The translations under genes and the position numbers were made by a program. From NCBI RefSeq assembly GCF_021295315.1, contig NZ_JAIMJA010000002.1, forward strand, positions 1 to 64,000: a stretch of 64,000 bases of DNA, given 5' to 3'. Positions 35,753 through 46,391 of the stretch are shown here, one piece after another. This DNA is from Motilimonas cestriensis (lineage in GTDB: Bacteria; Pseudomonadota; Gammaproteobacteria; Enterobacterales; CBDFNC01). Numbering within the stretch: the stretch's first letter is position 1; each line of letters starts with the position of its first letter. The notes beneath the pieces are model-generated. The model saw nothing but the letters and a program-made list of their open reading frames with translations, made no database searches and was not told the DNA's origin.

Positions 35753-36571
35753 TTAATGCATAACCGTTTGGGAGTGATCCATTTGCTCTATTTTTAGCTT
35801 AAGCAGACCGATTGACGGATCATTAGGACACTTATCAATAAAATAGTTGAAGTCATCAACCGCGACATTAAAACAATCTAACTCATGAAAAATAAAGCCA
35901 CGGTCGCGCACTTCAAATGGGTCACCGGGCGCTAAACGTAACAAAATATCAGAGCAGCGCAGCGCTTGATTAAATTGGTGGTCCCGCAACAATGCGCCTT
36001 TTTTAGTGTGCAATAAGCGCTTGATAATACTTTTAATATCATCAGGCTTTAAGTCTTGCTGCTTTAATCGAGCAAGATCGCCTTTAGCACCGCGCAGCTT
36101 AAGCTCCATTTGTTGCCAAGATAACGACGCACCATTAAATGGGTCGATATAGTGAAAAGTTTCATCAATATCTAATCGAACCAAAAAATGACCGGGAAAA
36201 CAAATGCCGTGAGCAGTCAATCCGGATTGACGTAAAAAGTGCACCAGCAAAACCCCTAATGTTAACGGGGTTCCCTTGCGGTTTAAGATGCCTTGGCTCA
36301 CTTGGGTGTTTTGATAATCAAAAAATTGCTGCCAATCACCAGTAAATTGCCACTGCTGATAAAAACAATCTAAAACACCTTGCCAAGGTTGTCCTTTGTT
36401 GCCACCAAACTCAGACGACGAGCCAGCTAAATAATCCTCAAGTTGAGCTGACAATTGCGCCAACTCAGCTTCTACCTTGGCCATATCGAGCTCATCAAGC
36501 TCTTGCTCGATCATCAATGCCATATCGAGCAAGCTCACTTCTGGCATGTCTTTTTCGATCAACTTAACCAC
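35753..36571 (-). CDS. sirB1: SirB1 family protein (transglutaminase-like plus TPR)
   Basis: 272 residues. The first part contains the transglutaminase-like SirB1 domain (GILNRKGTPLTLGVLLVHFL and GICFPGHFLVRL near residues 90-130). Two TPR-like helices follow (RDHQFNQALRCSDILLRLAP, then DCFNVAVDDFNYFI). Molecular function is unknown. It sits between sirB2 and kdsA, as in E. coli ychA and its relatives. The start appears to be GTG 36571 with GGGATAAG upstream; ATG nine codons later is an alternative. Confidence 0.85.
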   Translation of the reverse strand: MVKLIEKDMPEVSLLDMALMIEQELDELDMAKVEAELAQLSAQLEDYLAGSSSEFGGNKGQPWQGVLDCFYQQWQFTGDWQQFFDYQNTQVSQGILNRKGTPLTLGVLLVHFLRQSGLTAHGICFPGHFLVRLDIDETFHYIDPFNGASLSWQQMELKLRGAKGDLARLKQQDLKPDDIKSIIKRLLHTKKGALLRDHQFNQALRCSDILLRLAPGDPFEVRDRGFIFHELDCFNVAVDDFNYFIDKCPNDPSIGLLKLKIEQMDHSQTVMH

Positions 36572-36572
36572 C

Positions 36573-36956
36573 TTATCCCAACAACATAGGCTGATGCTTT
36601 ATGGCCAAATGGGCCATGTAGCCAATCCAACTGATAGCGCCTATAAAAGCAAACACTTTCATACTTTTAGTGCGGCCACCTTTTAAGGCCATATATTGCA
36701 GCACCAGTACCGCCACAAATGCCAACACTTTTTCAGTCAGCCAAACATGTTCTACTGTGAAAGGCATAAAGCCCGTGACCGCAATCAAGCCGACACCGGT
36801 GATAACTAGGCCGGTAAGTGATGCCATATAAGCGCCGATAACCGCTTTGTTAGCCGCAAAACGGCTTGCGGTAAGCACCAATACAAAGCGTGCAATAAAC
36901 AGTAAAACTGTTAATCCAATGAATAAAAAGTGACTGTGTTTAAATGCCATATACAT
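36573..36956 (-). CDS. sirB2: SirB2 family membrane protein
   Basis: About 127 residues with four membrane segments, the SirB2 family; function is not established. The sequence opens MYMAFKHSHFLFIG, with a family-typical His near the start, and continues LTASRFAANKAVIGAYMASL. The frame opens at 36971, overlapping prmC, but ATG 36956, three bases beyond the prmC stop, is a natural start; ATG 36950 is also possible. Confidence 0.82.
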   Translation of the reverse strand: MYMAFKHSHFLFIGLTVLLFIARFVLVLTASRFAANKAVIGAYMASLTGLVITGVGLIAVTGFMPFTVEHVWLTEKVLAFVAVLVLQYMALKGGRTKSMKVFAFIGAISWIGYMAHLAIKHQPMLLG

Positions 36957-36958
36957 GA

Positions 36959-37819
36959 TCAGGGATTCCATTTTCCTAATGTAATGCGATCGTTACCACC
37001 GTAATCTTGTACCGTGTGCACGTCGCAATAACCATTTTGAGTTAATAAATTTCGTACGGCTTCGCCTTGGGCAAATCCATGCTCCATGATTAGCCAAGCG
37101 TTGGCTAATAAATATTCTGTTGCTTGCGTGGCAATAAAAGCTAAATCCGCTAAGCCTTTTTCTTTCGCCACTAATGCCGACAGCGGCTCAAATCGAACAT
37201 CTCCTGCAGTGAGGTGATGATCGTCCTCATCGATATACGGCGGATTCGAGACGATCAGAGCAAACTTTTGCCCAGCGACAGGCTCAAACCAACTGCCTTG
37301 CTTAAATTGCGCATTATTAAGTTGTAAGTTGTTGCCATTACGCAGCGCTAATTCCACCGCCTCAGATTTAACATCAACCCCGGTCACCGTAACATGAGGC
37401 CACTCAGAAGCTAATGCTAAGGCAATGGCGCCAGTACCTGTGCCCAAATCCAACGCGCCCGCTTGCGCAAGCATTGGGTGTGCGGATGCCAACGCGAGCG
37501 CCTGCTCAACTAATACCTCGGTATCAGGACGCGGGATCAATGTGGACGCATTGACAATCAAAGGCAAGGACCAAAATTCCCGTTGGCGCACAATATGTGC
37601 CACCGGCTCACCTTGCACACGCCGCGCAACTAGCTCAACAAATACGGCTTGTTGCTGCACGGTTATCGTTCGTTCCGGCCAGGTGTATAAATAACTGTCT
37701 GGCTTTTCAAGGGCAAAACAAAGCAAAACCCGCACATCAAGTGCGGGAGAGTCCGAATCAATTAATTGCGTTTGGCCCCAGTGAAGTGCCGCGGCAATGG
37801 TCAATAAGGGATCAGTCAT
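36959..37819 (-). CDS. prmC: Peptide chain release factor N5-glutamine methyltransferase
   Basis: Methylates the Gln of the GGQ motif of RF1 and RF2. The 286-residue enzyme has an N-terminal helical domain and a Rossmann methyltransferase: [20 protein letters not shown] is the SAM motif and [12 protein letters not shown] is the NPPY active-site motif. The frame opens at 37873, but the ATG at 37819 ([16 protein letters not shown]) overlaps the prfA stop by eight bases and gives the family start. Immediate coupling with its substrate gene prfA is the classical arrangement. Confidence 0.94.
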   Translation of the reverse strand: MTDPLLTIAAALHWGQTQLIDSDSPALDVRVLLCFALEKPDSYLYTWPERTITVQQQAVFVELVARRVQGEPVAHIVRQREFWSLPLIVNASTLIPRPDTEVLVEQALALASAHPMLAQAGALDLGTGTGAIALALASEWPHVTVTGVDVKSEAVELALRNGNNLQLNNAQFKQGSWFEPVAGQKFALIVSNPPYIDEDDHHLTAGDVRFEPLSALVAKEKGLADLAFIATQATEYLLANAWLIMEHGFAQGEAVRNLLTQNGYCDVHTVQDYGGNDRITLGKWNP

Positions 37820-38900
37820 TCTCTGCCAGTGCCGCCAGTTGGTCAGCTTGGTATTCTTGTAAAATAGGCTCAATCAAGGCATTCAAATCCCCTTCCATCA
37901 CCTCATTTAAGCGATAAATGGTCAGGTTGATACGATGATCTGATACCCGACCTTGCGGGTAGTTATAAGTACGGATACGCTCTGAGCGATCGCCACTGGC
38001 CACTAGGCTACGACGCATACTTTGCTCTTCCGCTTGACGTTTATCATCAATCGCTGCTTGTAACCGCGATTGCAACACACTCATCGCCCGGGCACGGTTT
38101 TTATGTTGTGAGCGCTGGTCTTGACATTCAACCACCATACCTGTTGGTAAATGGGTAATCCGAATTGCAGAATCCGTTTTGTTAACGTGCTGACCACCTG
38201 CGCCTGATGCGCGAAAGGTATCAATTTTTAAATCCGCCGGGTTAATGTCAATGGCTTCAGACTCAGGTACTTCAGGCAGTACCGCCACCGTACAAGCTGA
38301 GGTATGAATACGACCTTGTGATTCCGTTTCAGGGACACGCTGTACGCGGTGGCCACCTGATTCGAACTTCATCACGCCATAAACGGATTCACCTTCCATT
38401 TTAGCGATGATTTCTTTATAACCACCTTGGTCGCTTTCGTTCATGTTGACGATGCTCACTCGCCAGCCGCGTTTTTCAGCATATTTACTGTACATGCGGT
38501 ATAAGTCACCCGCAAAAATCGCCGCTTCATCGCCACCGGCACCAGCACGAATTTCAATATAGCAATCGCTGTCATCATTGGGGTCGCGTGGCAGTAACAG
38601 AATTTCCAGCTCGGCAGTCATCGCCGCCAACGCTTCTTTAGCGCTCGTCACTTCCTCTTCTGCCATCTCACGCATGTCAGGGTCGTCATCTAACAACATT
38701 TCTTGCGCCGAGGCATAGTCTGCAACCGCTTGCGTGTAAGCATCAAAACATTTCACTACCGTTTCAAGCTGTGAGTACTCTTTGTTCAATGCTCTAAATT
38801 GATCTTGGTTTGAAATCACATCAGGCTCGCTCATTAACGCCTGAACTTCTTCATAACGCTCTTTCAAGCCTTCCAATTTTGAAATAATGGACGGTTTCAT
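37812..38900 (-). CDS. prfA: Peptide chain release factor 1
   Basis: Reads UAA and UAG stop codons and releases the finished peptide. 362 residues: [20 protein letters not shown] contains the anticodon-like tripeptide (PET here; PAT in E. coli), and [15 protein letters not shown] contains the catalytic GGQ. The N-terminal domain is rich in acidic helices. It lies between hemA (upstream, about 105 bases) and prmC (overlapping), the usual order in gammaproteobacteria. Confidence 0.96.
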   Translation of the reverse strand: MKPSIISKLEGLKERYEEVQALMSEPDVISNQDQFRALNKEYSQLETVVKCFDAYTQAVADYASAQEMLLDDDPDMREMAEEEVTSAKEALAAMTAELEILLLPRDPNDDSDCYIEIRAGAGGDEAAIFAGDLYRMYSKYAEKRGWRVSIVNMNESDQGGYKEIIAKMEGESVYGVMKFESGGHRVQRVPETESQGRIHTSACTVAVLPEVPESEAIDINPADLKIDTFRASGAGGQHVNKTDSAIRITHLPTGMVVECQDQRSQHKNRARAMSVLQSRLQAAIDDKRQAEEQSMRRSLVASGDRSERIRTYNYPQGRVSDHRINLTIYRLNEVMEGDLNALIEPILQEYQADQLAALAEND

Positions 38901-39006
38901 TGCTACTCCGGGCCTTGGCCCTTAATTAGTATTTATTTATGTCTTGGCCAGTAATAAGACCAAGTGATTCAGAGCAAGCCTTAGCGTTCTCTGAATACGT
39001 ATTCGT

Positions 39007-40269
39007 TTAATCTTGGTGAGTGCTTAAGCCAAGGCTATGGCATAAGGTCTCAAGTTTGTCCTGCTGGCCTTTGCGTGCCATTTCCGTAAGGGACACAGTC
39101 GGCTGATGAATTAACTTATTGGTTAACTTGAATCCTAATTCTCGGATCACCGCTTCTACATCCCCGCCTTGTTGTAATTTAGCCAAGGCTTGGCTAACAC
39201 AAAGATCGCGAGTTTGTTCGCTGCGCTGGCGGTACTCTCGAATATGATTAACCGACTGCAAAGAGGCCAGCCAAGCCATAAACTCTTTGCTGCGTGCAGT
39301 GACGATTCGCTCGGCATCCACCGCCGCTTTTTGCCGCGCTTCCATATTTTGTTCTATGATACCTTGTAAATCGTCCACAGTATAAAGATAAGCATCGTTA
39401 AGCTCTGCTACTTCACTTTCAATGTCACGAGGGACAGCAATGTCGACCAGTAACATAGGTTGATGCTTGCGCTGCTTCAATGCTGTTTCCACCGCCCCTT
39501 TTCCTAAAATAGGCAAAGGCGCCGCGGTAGAGCTAATAACAATATCGGCCTGCGGTAAATATTGTGGAATATCACCTAACGTGATTGCCTTAGCGCCAAA
39601 TTGTTCGGACAGTAACTCAGCCCGCTCTATGGTGCGGTTGGCAACAAACATTTTCGCCACATTTTGCTCTACCAAGTGCTTAGCTGCGAGCTCAATGGTT
39701 TCGCCTGCACCAATTAACAGCACCTTAGTGTCCGACAGCTCAGAAAAAATTTGCTTAGATAAATTAACGGCCGCATACGCCACAGAGACGGCATTGGCGC
39801 CAATATCCGTTTGCGAGCGGATTTGTTTCGCCACCGCAAAGGTATGTTGAAACAACTTATCAAGAATGCGAAAAACCGCGCCAACTTCACGAGACACACC
39901 ATAAGCTTGTTTAATTTGCCCGAGAATTTGTGGCTCGCCCAGCACTAACGAATCTAAACCGCTGGAAACACGGATCAAGTGGGCAATCGCTTGCTCTTGT
40001 TTGTAAATATACAAATAAGGCCTAAGCTCTGCTTTATCAATATGATGAAATTGACATAACCAATCTAATAGCTGCTCTTCATGGCCGGACTCAATATGGC
40101 CATATAACTCAGTGCGGTTACAGGTCGATACGATGACCAGTTCATGCAATGGTTCAATGGTTAACGCTTGTTGATGGGCACTCGCCATCGCATCTGGTGC
40201 AAAGGCAAGCTTTTCCCTTAGCGCAACAGAAGCCGTTTTATGGTTTATTCCCAAAGCAAACAGTGTCAT
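39007..40269 (-). CDS. hemA: Glutamyl-tRNA reductase
   Basis: Reduces glutamyl-tRNA to glutamate-1-semialdehyde with NADPH, the first step of C5-type haem synthesis. 420 residues: [12 protein letters not shown] holds the catalytic Cys (about residue 50), [19 protein letters not shown] follows, and [17 protein letters not shown] is the NADPH-binding motif. The C-terminal dimerisation domain is helical. It is divergent from lolB across a 128-base region, matching the conserved hemA/lolB layout of E. coli. Confidence 0.96.
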   Translation of the reverse strand: MTLFALGINHKTASVALREKLAFAPDAMASAHQQALTIEPLHELVIVSTCNRTELYGHIESGHEEQLLDWLCQFHHIDKAELRPYLYIYKQEQAIAHLIRVSSGLDSLVLGEPQILGQIKQAYGVSREVGAVFRILDKLFQHTFAVAKQIRSQTDIGANAVSVAYAAVNLSKQIFSELSDTKVLLIGAGETIELAAKHLVEQNVAKMFVANRTIERAELLSEQFGAKAITLGDIPQYLPQADIVISSTAAPLPILGKGAVETALKQRKHQPMLLVDIAVPRDIESEVAELNDAYLYTVDDLQGIIEQNMEARQKAAVDAERIVTARSKEFMAWLASLQSVNHIREYRQRSEQTRDLCVSQALAKLQQGGDVEAVIRELGFKLTNKLIHQPTVSLTEMARKGQQDKLETLCHSLGLSTHQD

Positions 40270-40397
40270 CTAAATCACTTTATAATTCGCGAGGGCGCAA
40301 TTTTACGGAAAACTCCCCGTTAATAAAAGGGATTGCTGACTGGTTTTGCTTACTTGGCCTAGCTATACTGGTCCCGCACTTCAAAAAGGGATCAAAA

Positions 40398-40997
40398 TTG
40401 AATCAATTACGCTTTTACTTATGCTTTATTATCATGGGCTTGTCAGGTTGCTCCTTGCTTCAGCCGACATCAAAAGAACCGTTACCAGAATTTGCTCAAC
40501 AAACCCAATTAGCCGAGCTTGACCATTGGCAGATAAAAGGGAAGTTGGCTATTCGCCAAGCAAAACAGAAACCCGTGGCCCTTGATATGCACTGGCAACA
40601 GCAAGGAGAACAGTTTCACATTACCTTCACCAAGCTGTTCAAAACCGTGTTAGAAGTCAAGCAGGATAAATTTGGCGCTTGGCTTCGCGACAACAATGGT
40701 GAAGAGCACTATGCCGCTGATGCGCAGTTATTGATCCAACATTTAACTGGATGGGTGTTGCCGTTGAATCAAATGCAACAATGGGTAAAAGGCGTCCCCC
40801 TTGACGCCACTGCGCAGTTCGATGATCAAGGCAATGTTATTAATATCGATGCCATAGTAGAGCAGCAACCTTGGCACCTCACTTTAGCGGGACACACGCA
40901 AAGCCAAGGCCTAACGTTACCGAGCAATCTTAGCCTTAAAAACAATGACAACTTACTGAAACTGAAAATATATGAGTGGACCTTTGAACAACCTTGA
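40398..40997 (+). CDS. lolB: Outer-membrane lipoprotein receptor LolB
   Basis: Accepts lipoproteins from LolA and inserts them into the outer membrane. 199 residues. A short signal sequence ends in the lipobox LSGC near residue 18. The mature part has LDHWQIKGKLAIRQ and LTGWVLPLNQMQQWVKG, the family motifs. The frame is open to 40149, but TTG 40398 with AGGGA upstream fits: an upstream start would put about 80 extra residues before the lipobox. It overlaps ispE by 26 bases. Confidence 0.9.
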   Translation: MNQLRFYLCFIIMGLSGCSLLQPTSKEPLPEFAQQTQLAELDHWQIKGKLAIRQAKQKPVALDMHWQQQGEQFHITFTKLFKTVLEVKQDKFGAWLRDNNGEEHYAADAQLLIQHLTGWVLPLNQMQQWVKGVPLDATAQFDDQGNVINIDAIVEQQPWHLTLAGHTQSQGLTLPSNLSLKNNDNLLKLKIYEWTFEQP

Positions 40998-41841
40998 GCC
41001 AATACGCTGGCCCGCGCCCGCTAAGTTAAACTTATTTTTATATATTAATGGCCAACGCCCTGATGGCTATCACGAATTGCAAACACTGTTTCAATTTGTT
41101 GAAAAGGCAGATTATTTAACGATTCAAGCCAATCAAACTGGCCATATCAGTATTGCGCCTGAGAGTGAGATTAAGCTTGAAGATAATCTCATTTATAAAG
41201 CAGCTCGCGCATTACAACAATTCAGTGGCACCCCATTTGGCGCGCATATTGACGTTGAAAAAAACTTACCCATGGGTGGTGGCTTGGGCGGCGGGTCTTC
41301 CGATGCCGCAACCACCTTAGTGGCACTGAATCAGCAATGGCAGTTAAATTACAGCAATGACATATTAGCTGACATCGGGGTTAAATTAGGCGCAGATGTG
41401 CCGATTTTTATTCACGGCCGTACCGCGATTGCAGAAGGTGTCGGCGAGAAACTGACCAGTGTCGAGGTTGCCGAGCCTTGGTATGTTATCGCCGTGCCGC
41501 CGGTGCACGTTGCCACCGTCAATGTATTTACCCATAAAGAGCTAATTCGACACACCCCTAAACGCGCCATAGACCAGTTATTACAGGGTTCTTGGCATAA
41601 TGATTGTGAGCCTTTAGTTAAAAAACAATATCCCGAGGTTGCCAAGGCAATTGACGCCTTGATAGAATACGCGCCGTCGAGATTGACGGGAACGGGCGCA
41701 TGTGTTTTTGCGACTTGCAATAACCAGCAGCACGCCCAATCAATTTTAGACGCTTGCCCTGCGTGGCTGAACGGATTTGTAACGCAGGGAAGTAATGAGT
41801 CTGCTTTATATAAGCAGTTGAAATTGCGAAATAAAAAATAA
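40972..41841 (+). CDS. ispE: 4-diphosphocytidyl-2-C-methyl-D-erythritol kinase
   Basis: GHMP-family kinase of the MEP isoprenoid pathway. 289 residues: WPAPAKLNLFLYINGQRPDG opens the protein; LPMGGGLGGGSSDAATTL is the ATP-binding glycine loop; LGADVPIFIHGR and SRLTGTGACVFAT complete the fold. It starts inside lolB, so it is coupled to it. The next gene, prs, lies about 95 bases downstream. Confidence 0.95.
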   Translation: MSGPLNNLEPIRWPAPAKLNLFLYINGQRPDGYHELQTLFQFVEKADYLTIQANQTGHISIAPESEIKLEDNLIYKAARALQQFSGTPFGAHIDVEKNLPMGGGLGGGSSDAATTLVALNQQWQLNYSNDILADIGVKLGADVPIFIHGRTAIAEGVGEKLTSVEVAEPWYVIAVPPVHVATVNVFTHKELIRHTPKRAIDQLLQGSWHNDCEPLVKKQYPEVAKAIDALIEYAPSRLTGTGACVFATCNNQQHAQSILDACPAWLNGFVTQGSNESALYKQLKLRNKK

Positions 41842-41936
41842 ATCGTCGATATTGTTTTACGCGATTTAAACATCGCTAAAACGTCCAGCGTAAGCTGGTA
41901 TCACTCTAAACAGGAAGCAACCTGAGGTTCCCCACC

Positions 41937-42884
41937 GTGCCTGACATGAAGCTGTTCACTGGTAATGCGACGCCAGAACTTGCCCAGAAGATCGCTGACC
42001 GCCTTTTCACTAAACTTGGTAGTGCCGAAGTCGGTACTTTCAGCGACGGAGAAATTAGCGTACAAATTAACGAAAATGTACGTGGCGGCGATATCTTTAT
42101 TATCCAATCTACTTGTGCGCCAACCAACGACAATCTAATGGAATTGATCGTTATGATTGATGCACTGCGTCGTGCATCTGCTGGTCGTATTACAGCTGTT
42201 ATCCCTTACTTTGGTTACGCGCGTCAAGACCGCCGTGTTCGTTCATCTCGTGTGCCAATTACCGCAAAAGTAGTGGCTGACTTCCTTTCTAGCGTAGGTG
42301 TTGACCGCGTGATGACTGTGGACTTACACGCTGAACAAATTCAAGGCTTCTTTGATGTACCAGTAGACAACGTATTTGGTAGCCCTGTGCTACTTGAAGA
42401 TATGTTAAACAAAAAACTGGTTAACCCGGTTGTTGTTTCCCCGGACATCGGTGGCGTAGTGCGTGCTCGTGCGCATGCTAAGTTACTTGATGATGCAGAT
42501 CTTGCTATCATTGATAAGCGCCGTCCAAAAGCCAACGTGGCTCAAGTAATGCACCTTATTGGTGAAGTTGAAGGCCGTGATTGTATTATTGTTGATGATA
42601 TGATCGATACGGGTGGCACGTTATGCCAAGCAGCAAAAGCATTGAAAGACCGTGGTGCTAAACGTGTATTTGCATACGCAACTCACGCGGTATTCTCTGG
42701 TAATGCAGCGAAAAACATTGCTGAATCAGTAATTGATGAAGTGATAGTTACTGACTCTATTCCACTTTCACCAGAAATGGCGAAACTGGATAAAGTGACG
42801 CAACTAACACTCAGTGCGATGCTGGCTGAAGCGATCCGTCGCGTCAGTAACGAAGAGTCAATCTCGGCGATGTTCCATCACTAA
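41937..42884 (+). CDS. prs: Ribose-phosphate pyrophosphokinase
   Basis: Makes PRPP from ribose-5-phosphate and ATP, feeding nucleotides, His, Trp and NAD. The 315-residue product is nearly collinear with E. coli Prs: [46 protein letters not shown] and the PRPP loop [16 protein letters not shown]. It starts with GTG at 41937, as E. coli Prs does, with GAGG nine bases upstream. lolB-ispE-prs-pth is a conserved order. Confidence 0.97.
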   Translation: MPDMKLFTGNATPELAQKIADRLFTKLGSAEVGTFSDGEISVQINENVRGGDIFIIQSTCAPTNDNLMELIVMIDALRRASAGRITAVIPYFGYARQDRRVRSSRVPITAKVVADFLSSVGVDRVMTVDLHAEQIQGFFDVPVDNVFGSPVLLEDMLNKKLVNPVVVSPDIGGVVRARAHAKLLDDADLAIIDKRRPKANVAQVMHLIGEVEGRDCIIVDDMIDTGGTLCQAAKALKDRGAKRVFAYATHAVFSGNAAKNIAESVIDEVIVTDSIPLSPEMAKLDKVTQLTLSAMLAEAIRRVSNEESISAMFHH

Positions 42885-42949
42885 GTTAAACAAATTTTCA
42901 CCCTAACTGACATTAACTGCAGTTAGTGTAAAAAACAGTTTGAGAAAAA

Positions 42950-42984
42950 GGCGCTGCCACGTTAACATGGCGCGCCTTTTTTTT
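42950..42984 (+). terminator. Rho-independent terminator after prs
   Basis: GGCGC-T-GCCA...TGGCGCGCC stem (from 42950) followed by eight T (42977-42984). Another stem-loop (CTAACTG/CAGTTAG, 42903-42926) precedes it. Confidence 0.72.
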
Positions 42985-43043
42985 ATGGCGTTTTTAGGCT
43001 GGTCGCAAGCCTAGAAGCAATTATTATTTATTGGAGAAATACT

Positions 43044-43652
43044 ATGTCAACTATCACTCTTAACGCTGAAGTGCGTGCAGATTTAGGGAAAGGTGCGAGC
43101 CGCCGCCTACGTCACGCAGATAAAGTACCAGCGATCCTTTACGGAGCAGGTCAAGAAGCAGTATCACTAACTTTGTCTCACAACTCAGTGATCAAAGTAA
43201 ACGATGTAGAAGCTTTTTACACTAGCGTTATCACGCTAAATGTTGACGGTAAAGAAGTACAAGCAGTACTAAAAGACATCCAACGTCACCCGTTCAAGCC
43301 AAAAATCCAACACTTAGATTTCTTACGTGTTGATGCTACACAAAAACTACAAACTGTATTGCCACTTCACTTTATCAACGAAGACACAGCGGCATCAGTT
43401 AAAGCGGGCGGCGTGTTAGCTAAAACTGCACACGAAGTTGAAGTTAGCTGTCTACCTGGCGCACTACCTGAGTTCATCGAAGTTGATGTTAACGAGATTG
43501 AACTAGGCCAAACTATTCACATTTCAGATCTAAAACTACCTGAAGGCGTTGAATCAGTTGAACTAGCTAAAGGTGCAGACCACGACCAGGCCGTTGCTAC
43601 TGTAGCAACAGCTAAAGGCGCGGCGAGCGCAGAAGAGGAAGCTGCTGAATAA
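43044..43652 (+). CDS. rplY: 50S ribosomal protein L25, long CTC type
   Basis: Binds 5S rRNA. At 202 residues it is the long form (general stress protein Ctc), with the N-terminal L25 domain ([19 protein letters not shown] and [12 protein letters not shown]) followed by the C-terminal CTC domain (about 95-180, [18 protein letters not shown] and [16 protein letters not shown]) and an acidic Ala/Glu tail. E. coli L25 lacks the second domain. The gene has its own leader, with a TAGGCT/AGCCTA hairpin at 42995-43013, and a TTGGAG ribosome-binding site. pth follows after two bases. Confidence 0.95.
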   Translation: MSTITLNAEVRADLGKGASRRLRHADKVPAILYGAGQEAVSLTLSHNSVIKVNDVEAFYTSVITLNVDGKEVQAVLKDIQRHPFKPKIQHLDFLRVDATQKLQTVLPLHFINEDTAASVKAGGVLAKTAHEVEVSCLPGALPEFIEVDVNEIELGQTIHISDLKLPEGVESVELAKGADHDQAVATVATAKGAASAEEEAAE

Positions 43653-43654
43653 TC

Positions 43655-44245
43655 GTGACGACGAATATTAAGTTGCTTGTGGGCCTGGCTAATCCAGGCC
43701 CCGAATATCAACACACTCGACATAACGCTGGCGCTTGGTTTATTGAAGAACTCGCGCGATACCATCATACCCAACTCAAACCGGAAGCTAAGTTCTTTGG
43801 CTTAACGGGTCGTATTCAGCTCGAAAACCAAGATATCCGCCTACTTATTCCCACTACGTTTATGAATCTCAGCGGCAAAGCGATTGTTGCCATGGCTAAC
43901 TTTTATCGCGTCGCACCCGAAGAAATCTTAGTGGCACATGATGAAATGGACATGCCTCCAGGGGTGGCCAAATTTAAATTAGGTGGTGGTCATGGCGGTC
44001 ATAACGGATTACGCGATACCATCAATAAGTTGGGCAATAATAAAAATTTTTATCGTTTACGAATTGGCATTGGTCATCCCGGTCATAAAGACAAAGTAAC
44101 CGGCTATGTATTAGGGAAAGCGCCAATACATGAGCAAGCTTTGATAGAGAGCGTGGTTGATGAAGCGGTTCGGACAACGAATATACTGGCAAAAGACGGC
44201 ATTGCGAAAGCGATGAATCGACTTCACAGCTTCAAAGCAGAATAA
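43655..44245 (+). CDS. pth: Peptidyl-tRNA hydrolase
   Basis: Frees tRNA from peptidyl-tRNA that drops off ribosomes. 196 residues: [20 protein letters not shown] carries the catalytic His, [13 protein letters not shown] and HDEMDMPPG carry the Asp, and [13 protein letters not shown] the substrate loop. It starts with GTG two bases after rplY, so the two are cotranscribed and probably coupled. ychF follows after 16 bases. Confidence 0.96.
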   Translation: MTTNIKLLVGLANPGPEYQHTRHNAGAWFIEELARYHHTQLKPEAKFFGLTGRIQLENQDIRLLIPTTFMNLSGKAIVAMANFYRVAPEEILVAHDEMDMPPGVAKFKLGGGHGGHNGLRDTINKLGNNKNFYRLRIGIGHPGHKDKVTGYVLGKAPIHEQALIESVVDEAVRTTNILAKDGIAKAMNRLHSFKAE

Positions 44246-44261
44246 TTTAAGGTAAACACTC

Positions 44262-45353
44262 ATGGGTTTTAAATGTGGCATCGTTGGTCTTCCTAATGTA
44301 GGTAAATCAACTCTTTTTAATGCATTAACACAAGCAGGCATCGAAGCGGCTAACTTTCCTTTTTGTACGATTGAGCCAAACACAGGCGTTGTACCTGTGC
44401 CTGACTTACGCCTTGACGCCCTATCTGAGATCGTAAAGCCACAACGCGTGATCCCAACATCAATGGAATTTGTTGATATTGCGGGCCTCGTCGCTGGTGC
44501 ATCGAAAGGCGAAGGCTTAGGTAATAAGTTTCTTGCTAACATTCGTGAAACAGATGCCATTGGCCATGTTGTACGTTGCTTTGAGAATGACAATATTGTT
44601 CATGTTACGGGTAAAGTAGACCCAGCTGATGATATCGATACTATCAATACTGAATTAGCCCTAGCTGATTTAGACAGCTGTGAAAAAGCCTTGATCCGCG
44701 TAGCGAAAAAAGCCAAAGGCGGCGACCAAGATGCTAAATTTGAAATCACCGTGCTTGAAAAAATTAAGGCGCACCTTGAAGAAGGTGAAATGATCCGTAG
44801 CCTAGGCCTAGAAAAAGAAGAAACAGCTGCCGTTGCGTACATGAACTTCCTCACAGGTAAGCCCACCATGTACATCGCTAACGTCAATGATGATGGCTTT
44901 GAAAACAACCCTTACCTAGATATCGTTAGAGCCATTGCAGAAAAAGAAAATGCCGTTGTGGTAGCAGTGTGCGCTGAAATCGAAAATGAAATCGCTGAGC
45001 TAGACGAAGACGAGAAAAAAGAGTTCATGGATGAGATGGGCCTAGAAGAGCCTGGTCTAAACCGCGTTATTCGCAGCGGCTATGAGCTATTAGAGCTGCA
45101 AACCTACTTTACTGCAGGTGTAAAAGAAGTGCGCGCTTGGACCTTCCCGAAAGGCTCTACCGCGCCGCAGGCTGCTGGTAAGATCCATACCGACTTTGAA
45201 AAAGGCTTTATCCGCGCAGAAATTATTGGCTACGACGATTACATCCAATTTAAGGGTGAGTCAGGCGCCAAAGAAGCAGGTAAATGGCGCCAAGAAGGTA
45301 AAACGTACGTCGTTAAAGATGGTGACGTAATTCACTTTTTGTTTAACGTGTAA
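44262..45353 (+). CDS. ychF: Ribosome-binding ATPase YchF (Obg family)
   Basis: Obg-like P-loop protein that hydrolyses ATP in preference to GTP and is a redox-sensitive translation-linked factor. 363 residues: [18 protein letters not shown] is the P-loop, [21 protein letters not shown] the G3 region, and the C-terminal TGS-like domain ends [12 protein letters not shown] strong terminator follows. pth-ychF is a widely conserved pair. Confidence 0.96.
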   Translation: MGFKCGIVGLPNVGKSTLFNALTQAGIEAANFPFCTIEPNTGVVPVPDLRLDALSEIVKPQRVIPTSMEFVDIAGLVAGASKGEGLGNKFLANIRETDAIGHVVRCFENDNIVHVTGKVDPADDIDTINTELALADLDSCEKALIRVAKKAKGGDQDAKFEITVLEKIKAHLEEGEMIRSLGLEKEETAAVAYMNFLTGKPTMYIANVNDDGFENNPYLDIVRAIAEKENAVVVAVCAEIENEIAELDEDEKKEFMDEMGLEEPGLNRVIRSGYELLELQTYFTAGVKEVRAWTFPKGSTAPQAAGKIHTDFEKGFIRAEIIGYDDYIQFKGESGAKEAGKWRQEGKTYVVKDGDVIHFLFNV

Positions 45354-45374
45354 ATAGCAATAAGCCGAACTATC

Positions 45375-45399
45375 AAGCCTCGCACTGCGAGGCTTTTTT
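45375..45399 (+). terminator. Rho-independent terminator of ychF
   Basis: AAGCCTCGC-ACT-GCGAGGCTT (45375-45395) followed by T's; the downstream tRNA cluster has its own promoter. Confidence 0.87.
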
Positions 45400-45499
45400 G
45401 TATCTGGAATAAACCGATTAACAAATCACCAAACTGGCAGGCTAGCGTTTAATTTATAAGCACACAGAAGAAAACTCGCTTTTTTTTACTAAAAAACTA

Positions 45500-45540
45500 T
45501 TGACGCTTAGCGCCAGTATCAGCATAATGCGCCCCGCAAC
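45500..45540 (+). promoter_or_regulatory. Strong tRNA-operon promoter with GC-rich discriminator
   Basis: TTGACG (45500-45505), 17-base spacer, CATAAT (45523-45528), then GCGCCCCGC. The GC-rich discriminator is typical of promoters shut down by ppGpp in the stringent response. Confidence 0.8.
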
Positions 45541-45577
45541 GACGAACAGGGCTTCAAAACCTTGAACGAAATAGCAT

Positions 45578-45654
45578 GGCTACATAGCTCAGCTGGTTAG
45601 AGCACATCACTCATAATGATGGGGTCCCAAGTTCAAATCTCGGTGTAGCCACCA
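45578..45654 (+). tRNA. tRNA-Met (CAT, elongator), copy 1
   Basis: 77 bases beginning GGCTACATAGCTCAG and ending GTAGCCACCA; anticodon CAT in ACTCATAAT; 3' CCA encoded. The opening G-C pairs of the acceptor stem differ from the C1-A72 of initiator tRNA, so this is the elongator. Its sequence is identical to copy 2. Confidence 0.96.
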
Positions 45655-45685
45655 ATTTTCTTCTAGCCTAGGCAAAAAGAAAGAT

Positions 45686-45770
45686 GCGGAAGTGGTGAAA
45701 TTGGTAGACACGCTAGATTTAGGTTCTAGTGCCGCAAGGTGTGAGAGTTCAAGTCTCTCCTTCCGCACCA
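45686..45770 (+). tRNA. tRNA-Leu (TAG), copy 1
   Basis: 85 bases beginning GCGGAAGTGGTGAAATTGG; the long variable arm is of the class II type; anticodon TAG lies in CTAGATTTAGGTT; CCA is encoded. Identical to copy 2. Confidence 0.96.
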
Positions 45771-45853
45771 TTTATTAGAAGCTAAGCTTTTAATAAACAT
45801 CAAAGTAAATAACTTTGATCCGTGTGAGATTATTACACGTAAAACTCAAAAAT

Positions 45854-45928
45854 AGGGATATCGCCAAGCGGTAAGGCACCGGGTTTTGATCTCGGCATTC
45901 TGAGGTTCAAATCCTCATATCCCTGCCA
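45854..45928 (+). tRNA. tRNA-Gln (TTG), copy 1
   Basis: 75 bases beginning AGGGATATCGCCAAGC and ending ATATCCCTGCCA; anticodon TTG in GGTTTTGATCTC; CCA encoded. Identical to copy 2. Confidence 0.96.
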
Positions 45929-45973
45929 AATTCTGATTAAATGATTAATATCATTAAATCAAAAACGTACAAC

Positions 45974-46048
45974 AGGGATATCGCCAAGCGGTAAGGCACC
46001 GGGTTTTGATCTCGGCATTCTGAGGTTCAAATCCTCATATCCCTGCCA
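45974..46048 (+). tRNA. tRNA-Gln (TTG), copy 2
   Basis: Identical to copy 1 at 45854-45928, following a different AT-rich spacer. Confidence 0.96.
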
Positions 46049-46091
46049 ATTTATTCTGAGAGTTCACTTTCAGACTAAAGCAAAAAAGAAT

Positions 46092-46168
46092 GGCTACATA
46101 GCTCAGCTGGTTAGAGCACATCACTCATAATGATGGGGTCCCAAGTTCAAATCTCGGTGTAGCCACCA
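46092..46168 (+). tRNA. tRNA-Met (CAT, elongator), copy 2
   Basis: Identical to copy 1 at 45578-45654, including the encoded CCA; flanking bases differ. Confidence 0.96.
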
Positions 46169-46183
46169 TTCTTTCTTTGCACT

Positions 46184-46268
46184 GCGGAAGTGGTGAAATT
46201 GGTAGACACGCTAGATTTAGGTTCTAGTGCCGCAAGGTGTGAGAGTTCAAGTCTCTCCTTCCGCACCA
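46184..46268 (+). tRNA. tRNA-Leu (TAG), copy 2
   Basis: Identical to copy 1 at 45686-45770. Only 15 bases separate it from the preceding tRNA-Met. Last gene of the tRNA cluster. Confidence 0.96.
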
Positions 46269-46391
46269 TTTAGTGTCACCCTCTAAAGCTTATCTATAGC
46301 CAGCTTCAGCATATTTCAGTCACATCAAAAATCATCTTAGCGTTTTATATACCCAATCAACTCATTTTTTATTTCAAAACAACGACAGACC

